A stretch of 37,509 bases of DNA from Lentisphaeria bacterium. GTDB lineage: Bacteria > Verrucomicrobiota > Lentisphaeria > Victivallales > UBA1829. The translations under genes and the position numbers were made by a program. Shown one piece after another: positions 34,070 through 37,509 of this stretch. The notes beneath the pieces are model-generated. The model did not search any database, was not told where the DNA came from, and saw only the letters and a program-made list of their open reading frames with translations. How positions within the stretch are numbered: position 1 is the stretch's first letter; every line of letters begins with the position of its first letter. The DNA lies in NCBI GenBank assembly GCA_017615635.1, contig JAFZZR010000011.1, forward strand, positions 1 to 37,509. The letters are read 5' to 3'.

Positions 34070-34243
34070 GAGCGTGTTCAAAAAAAATCACCTCGGCCTC
34101 CCCGTTCCTGCAGACTGGGAAACGGATGTGAACGGATTTTTTCGGAGGGAGCCTCACTCCGCCCTGAAGACCTCCAGGCTCCGTTCTTATCCGTTCCTAT
34201 CCGCTTCTTTCCCCCTCTCATTTTTTGGACTTGAACCTGAAAA

Positions 34244-37200
34244 TCATTGGTGCCGTTTTTCCACGGATTCAAGCACAATTTCCGCCTTCGTCCCCGCCTT
34301 TGCCGTGACTCGTACATACAGGCGGCGCAGACTGCTGAATTGTCCGCATGAATTTTCCACCACGGCTTTTTTTCCGTCGGTCCACAATTTTTCCCTCGGG
34401 AAAAAGAGATAGGCGCTTTTGCCGTCTTTCTTCCCGCTGAACGTGAATATATCCCGGACGGGATCAACGGTATTCTGATAGCGGTAGTGAATGACGATAC
34501 TGTCGTTCTGCGTGACCTTGAACGCCGGATAGTCCGTGGTCCAGATCATCGCTGCCGCCGTGTCTCCCTCCGTGTTGTCGACGGTGAAAATCCAATTTTT
34601 CGACGAATCGTCTTTCACCACCTGATACTTTTTTGCGACCAGGGATTTTTCCACAAAGGAGGGGTTGGCCTGCCAGTTTTCCGGGAACGGCAGTTTTGCA
34701 AGTTCCTGCGGCAGAGGCGACGCTTTCAGACGGAGAGCGGAGGACTCCTCAGGAGTCAAAATGCTTTTTCCCTCATCTTCGGTTCCTGCAAACAGGATTG
34801 TGAACAGATTCCGGGGAATATCCAGCACAGCCGTATTTCCGGTGGAGAACTCGCGACGAGCCAGATCGTAAATCCCGCTTCCGGGCGGGATCCCGAGTTT
34901 TTCGAAGTCAAGTCTGATCTCTCCCTTTTCGGAGGAATTGTAACTGGAAACGATGATCAGCGCCTTTTTCTCCCCCATATAAGCGCATGCCTTGAACCCG
35001 GGCGTGGTGACGATCCGGCTGTCCTTTGCCCAGTAGGGGATAAACTTGTACTGAGGGTTGTCCGCTCTGAAGTTGCAGACAGCCTTATCCGCGGCGGAGG
35101 CCGAATCCTGATCGATATCCCAGCGTCCGTACGTTTTCATCTGGTGCTGGAGCGTTACGGCCAGCAGAGAGAGCGTTTTCTGTCTTAACTCGGAAGCCCA
35201 GAGGGAAAAGTTTTTGCGGACAGAAGGCCAATGCCTGATACCGGAGATGACAAAACTGGTCAACCCCGCATGTTTTCCATTTGATTCCGCAAAAATGTAA
35301 TCTTCGCTGAAGCGTTCCTGCGTATCTTTCTGGAGGAATGTCATCTCCCAGGTGAGGCCCAGATTGGCAAAGGAGAAACAGGGAATCACCATGGCATCGG
35401 TGTGATGGACCATCAGAAAAGGTTCCTTCTTCAATTCATAACTCATCAACGCCGTGCGTTTGACCAGTTCCCGCATTGCCAGTATGCCGGTGCGGACGAC
35501 GGCGGGACCTTCGACATTGCCCTCCGGATCTGTTTCCCGGTTGGCGGTCGGAAGGATAAACGTATCATCATAATAGATTCCGTCCGCGCCATGCTGCAGG
35601 CGCTGATACCCAGTGTAAAGCATTCTGTCTATCAGACTCTTTTCCAGAAAAACACGCACGGCACGGACATATCCGACCTGCTGCGGCCCCAGCCACTCGG
35701 AGCGGAAAAACGGGTATTCCTCGGAATCGACATAAGCCAGTCTGGGATCGGAATACACGATGAAATGATCGGTATTTGGCGCGAATTTCGTGATATCATC
35801 AAACTCCGCCCGCATGAGATCGATCTGATTGTGAACATATTTGCTGGATGCGCGGATCTGTTCGGTGTGTTCGGAATACACTTTCTGAAAGTGTTCGTCC
35901 AGTTTCCGCCGCCATTCTTTCCTCTGTTCGGGATCGATTTTCCCGCTGCCGATCACGGAGGAAAACCAGTCGAACAGAGCCCATTTCTCTTTGATTCCGG
36001 GATCGAAGGCCCACCAGGAATTATAACCAAGGCCGGGCGCGGTGCCCCACATGAGCAGCATATTGGCTCCGCGGATCCGTTTCTTGTTCTGGCCGGATAC
36101 ATTCAGGGTGAAGGGGAGCCGCGGTTTTACCGGTGTCCCCTGCAGACCGAACGAAAGGACTCGCTTATTCGGGCCGATTTCGACCTTTTTTCCGATCAGG
36201 GAAATCTCCGCCGTGACCGTTTTATTGTTTCGTACCAGTTTTATCATGGGCTTTGCCCCGTCGAGGGCATATCCCCGGTTGCTGTCGGCAAAAAAGCAGA
36301 TGCCCCGGTCGATCCCTCCCAGCCAGATGTAGGGCGTGAAGCCATCCGGCAGCAGAGGTTTCCCGTCGATCATCCGGCAGGGAACGCTCCGCGAATCCCA
36401 GACGACGCCCTCTCCGGAGGGGATCCTTCCGGTCGGATTTCCGCGGATCAGATCGCCCACGGCATGCATCAGAAATACTTCATCTTCCTTCAGAGGCAGG
36501 GAAAGAGTGAGCTGGTCCAGCGTGGCAGGTTTTTCCGCGGAAAGTTCCAGCGTCATGTACATCATGCCGTCGCATTCGTATTTCGCGGTGGTTTTCAACT
36601 GGATCCCGCCGGCCTCGGCCTGCGCACTCGCAACTTTATCCACGTTCCCGGCCGGCTGGTATCCTGTGATATCGCCGCGGAAAGCAAGTTCATTTCCGTC
36701 CTGAACCGCGGTTATGGCGATGGGCGCGGCCAGCAGCTCCCCGCCATCCACAAGAAGCGAACTCCACAATCCCAGATTGCCGCTGGTGTAACATTGCGTG
36801 AGGGCGGAAATCTTTTCCCCCTCCGTTTTCAGAAACCCGAATGGAGGAACCGGACGGTCGGCAAGTCCCAGTTTCCGGTTTTCCCATTCCCAGGCACGGC
36901 GTTCCCACGGGACATCCGACGAGGAAAGGATATTTTTATCCTTGTCTTCGAGCTGAAGACGGATCGAGTATTTTCCCGGCTGGTCCGGCAGCGGGAAGAT
37001 GGCCCGTACGGAATTGCCGCGCACGGGGAAGCGTTTCACAGTGTCCTGACAGGAAACCGCAAGAGTGTATCCCTCCGCCTCATTGAAAAACGCATTGATG
37101 CCCATTCGTTTCAAACCAGGATAAAAGCGCAGCTGCGCCTGCCCGAAGGAATCGAAGGAGACCGTCTGATCCGCAGGCGGAAGCAGATCCATGACGGAGG

Positions 37201-37509
37201 GACGGATCCGGAACGACCTGTCGAAAAGGACTTTCCCTCCCGTCGTCGTAATCCTGCTGTTCAGCATTCCGCCTTTACTCACATTCAGCGAGAACCGGAC
37301 ACCCTGCGCGGCATTCAGTTTTTTCTCCTCTTTTTTTCCGGTCGGAGATATCAGTTCCACCTCCCAGGTACCGTCGGCTTTTGCCTCCAGGATCATCTCC
37401 TCATTCTGCAGTTTCGGGGGGGACATTCTGACAGGCGGCGCATTTTCAGCCAGCTCCAGCCTGAACATGGTGTCCCTGTCAAAATAATTCCCTCCGTTCA
37501 ATGTGGAAT
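34244..37509 (-). CDS. Large glycoside-hydrolase-like protein, 5' end beyond the window
   Basis: The frame is open across the right edge and encodes at least 1087 residues, ending at a TGA at 34244. A first part (about 1-300) is beta-rich, like the sandwich domains that precede catalytic barrels. The central part (about 380-830) contains GADGIYYDDTF near 650, a barrel-type acidic pair in an otherwise hydrophobic strand, preceded by DHFIVYSDPRLAYVDSEE. The C-terminal part is again beta-rich. The composition resembles DUF6067/GH123-like proteins of Lentisphaerae and Planctomycetes, and a hydrolase on complex glycans is the best guess. An export signal, if any, lies beyond the edge. The 233 bases to the next gene hold only its promoter. 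Confidence 0.65.
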   Translation of the reverse strand, partial: STLNGGNYFDRDTMFRLELAENAPPVRMSPPKLQNEEMILEAKADGTWEVELISPTGKKEEKKLNAAQGVRFSLNVSKGGMLNSRITTTGGKVLFDRSFRIRPSVMDLLPPADQTVSFDSFGQAQLRFYPGLKRMGINAFFNEAEGYTLAVSCQDTVKRFPVRGNSVRAIFPLPDQPGKYSIRLQLEDKDKNILSSSDVPWERRAWEWENRKLGLADRPVPPFGFLKTEGEKISALTQCYTSGNLGLWSSLLVDGGELLAAPIAITAVQDGNELAFRGDITGYQPAGNVDKVASAQAEAGGIQLKTTAKYECDGMMYMTLELSAEKPATLDQLTLSLPLKEDEVFLMHAVGDLIRGNPTGRIPSGEGVVWDSRSVPCRMIDGKPLLPDGFTPYIWLGGIDRGICFFADSNRGYALDGAKPMIKLVRNNKTVTAEISLIGKKVEIGPNKRVLSFGLQGTPVKPRLPFTLNVSGQNKKRIRGANMLLMWGTAPGLGYNSWWAFDPGIKEKWALFDWFSSVIGSGKIDPEQRKEWRRKLDEHFQKVYSEHTEQIRASSKYVHNQIDLMRAEFDDITKFAPNTDHFIVYSDPRLAYVDSEEYPFFRSEWLGPQQVGYVRAVRVFLEKSLIDRMLYTGYQRLQHGADGIYYDDTFILPTANRETDPEGNVEGPAVVRTGILAMRELVKRTALMSYELKKEPFLMVHHTDAMVIPCFSFANLGLTWEMTFLQKDTQERFSEDYIFAESNGKHAGLTSFVISGIRHWPSVRKNFSLWASELRQKTLSLLAVTLQHQMKTYGRWDIDQDSASAADKAVCNFRADNPQYKFIPYWAKDSRIVTTPGFKACAYMGEKKALIIVSSYNSSEKGEIRLDFEKLGIPPGSGIYDLARREFSTGNTAVLDIPRNLFTILFAGTEDEGKSILTPEESSALRLKASPLPQELAKLPFPENWQANPSFVEKSLVAKKYQVVKDDSSKNWIFTVDNTEGDTAAAMIWTTDYPAFKVTQNDSIVIHYRYQNTVDPVRDIFTFSGKKDGKSAYLFFPREKLWTDGKKAVVENSCGQFSSLRRLYVRVTAKAGTKAEIVLESVEKRHQ

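Noticed and set aside
34011-34157. Longer start for the small membrane protein upstream of the PilT fusion
   Set aside because: It would begin upstream of a good promoter and place a polar extension before the first membrane segment.
34130-34215. Short repeated GGATAGGAACGG-like motifs and a GGAGCC/GGCTCC pair between the hydrolase and the PilT operon
   Set aside because: The stem is only six bases with a long loop and no adjacent T run, and the repeats are too short and imperfect to call.

Overview
The window looks like a chromosomal segment of a Gram-negative bacterium from the Verrucomicrobiota, most like the Lentisphaeria (Victivallis-type). Pointers are a KDO/lipid A-type acyltransferase, a LysM lipoprotein, tandem PilT ATPases, a zinc-ribbon Ser/Thr kinase, a large SSS-family symporter and a large glycoside-hydrolase-like protein, in G+C-rich DNA with many ATGA/TAATG gene junctions. 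This placement is inference from gene content; no rRNA or marker tree is available here.

Region 1 (1 to about 11.5 kb) is accessory and visibly less G+C-rich. It starts with a gene running off the left edge behind a near-perfect sigma-70 promoter. Next comes a leftward three-gene operon (1200 to 258) encoding a metallo-beta-lactamase-fold protein that has lost most of its metal ligands plus two tiny membrane proteins, closed by a terminator. A stand-alone sigma-70 region-2-like protein (1564-1935) and a protein made of 18 tandem Cys/Trp repeats (2225-3625) follow. The most striking unit is a compact rightward cassette (3739-8526, probably continuing to 10613): two unknown proteins, an ATP-dependent DNA ligase, a DUF932-like protein and a small SF2 helicase, joined by overlapping starts and stops, then an unknown protein and a secreted protein. 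A frameshifted C-terminal remnant of a large serine recombinase (10679-11507) marks the right border.

Region 2 (11.6-20.0 kb) is core-like: a sodium:solute symporter, then a membrane Ser/Thr kinase whose stop overlaps the start of fabD, followed by fabG, acpP (own promoter, own terminator) and fabF, i.e. type II fatty acid synthesis.

Region 3 (20.1-26.6 kb) is a near gapless operon: LysM lipoprotein, PhoH-like ATPase, 7TM-HD phosphodiesterase (PgpH type), YbeY with an Asp in place of the third zinc His, a DUF502 membrane protein and xseA, ended by a terminator. The phoH-pgpH-ybeY order is a widely conserved RNA metabolism / c-di-AMP neighbourhood.

Region 4 (26.7-37.5 kb) has a secreted protein facing left. 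Facing right are an LpxL-like acyltransferase, rpe, and a fusion of a YtqA-type radical SAM enzyme with an MnmD-type tRNA methyltransferase. Facing left are a small membrane protein with a fused double PilT ATPase, and a large glycoside-hydrolase-like protein cut by the right edge.
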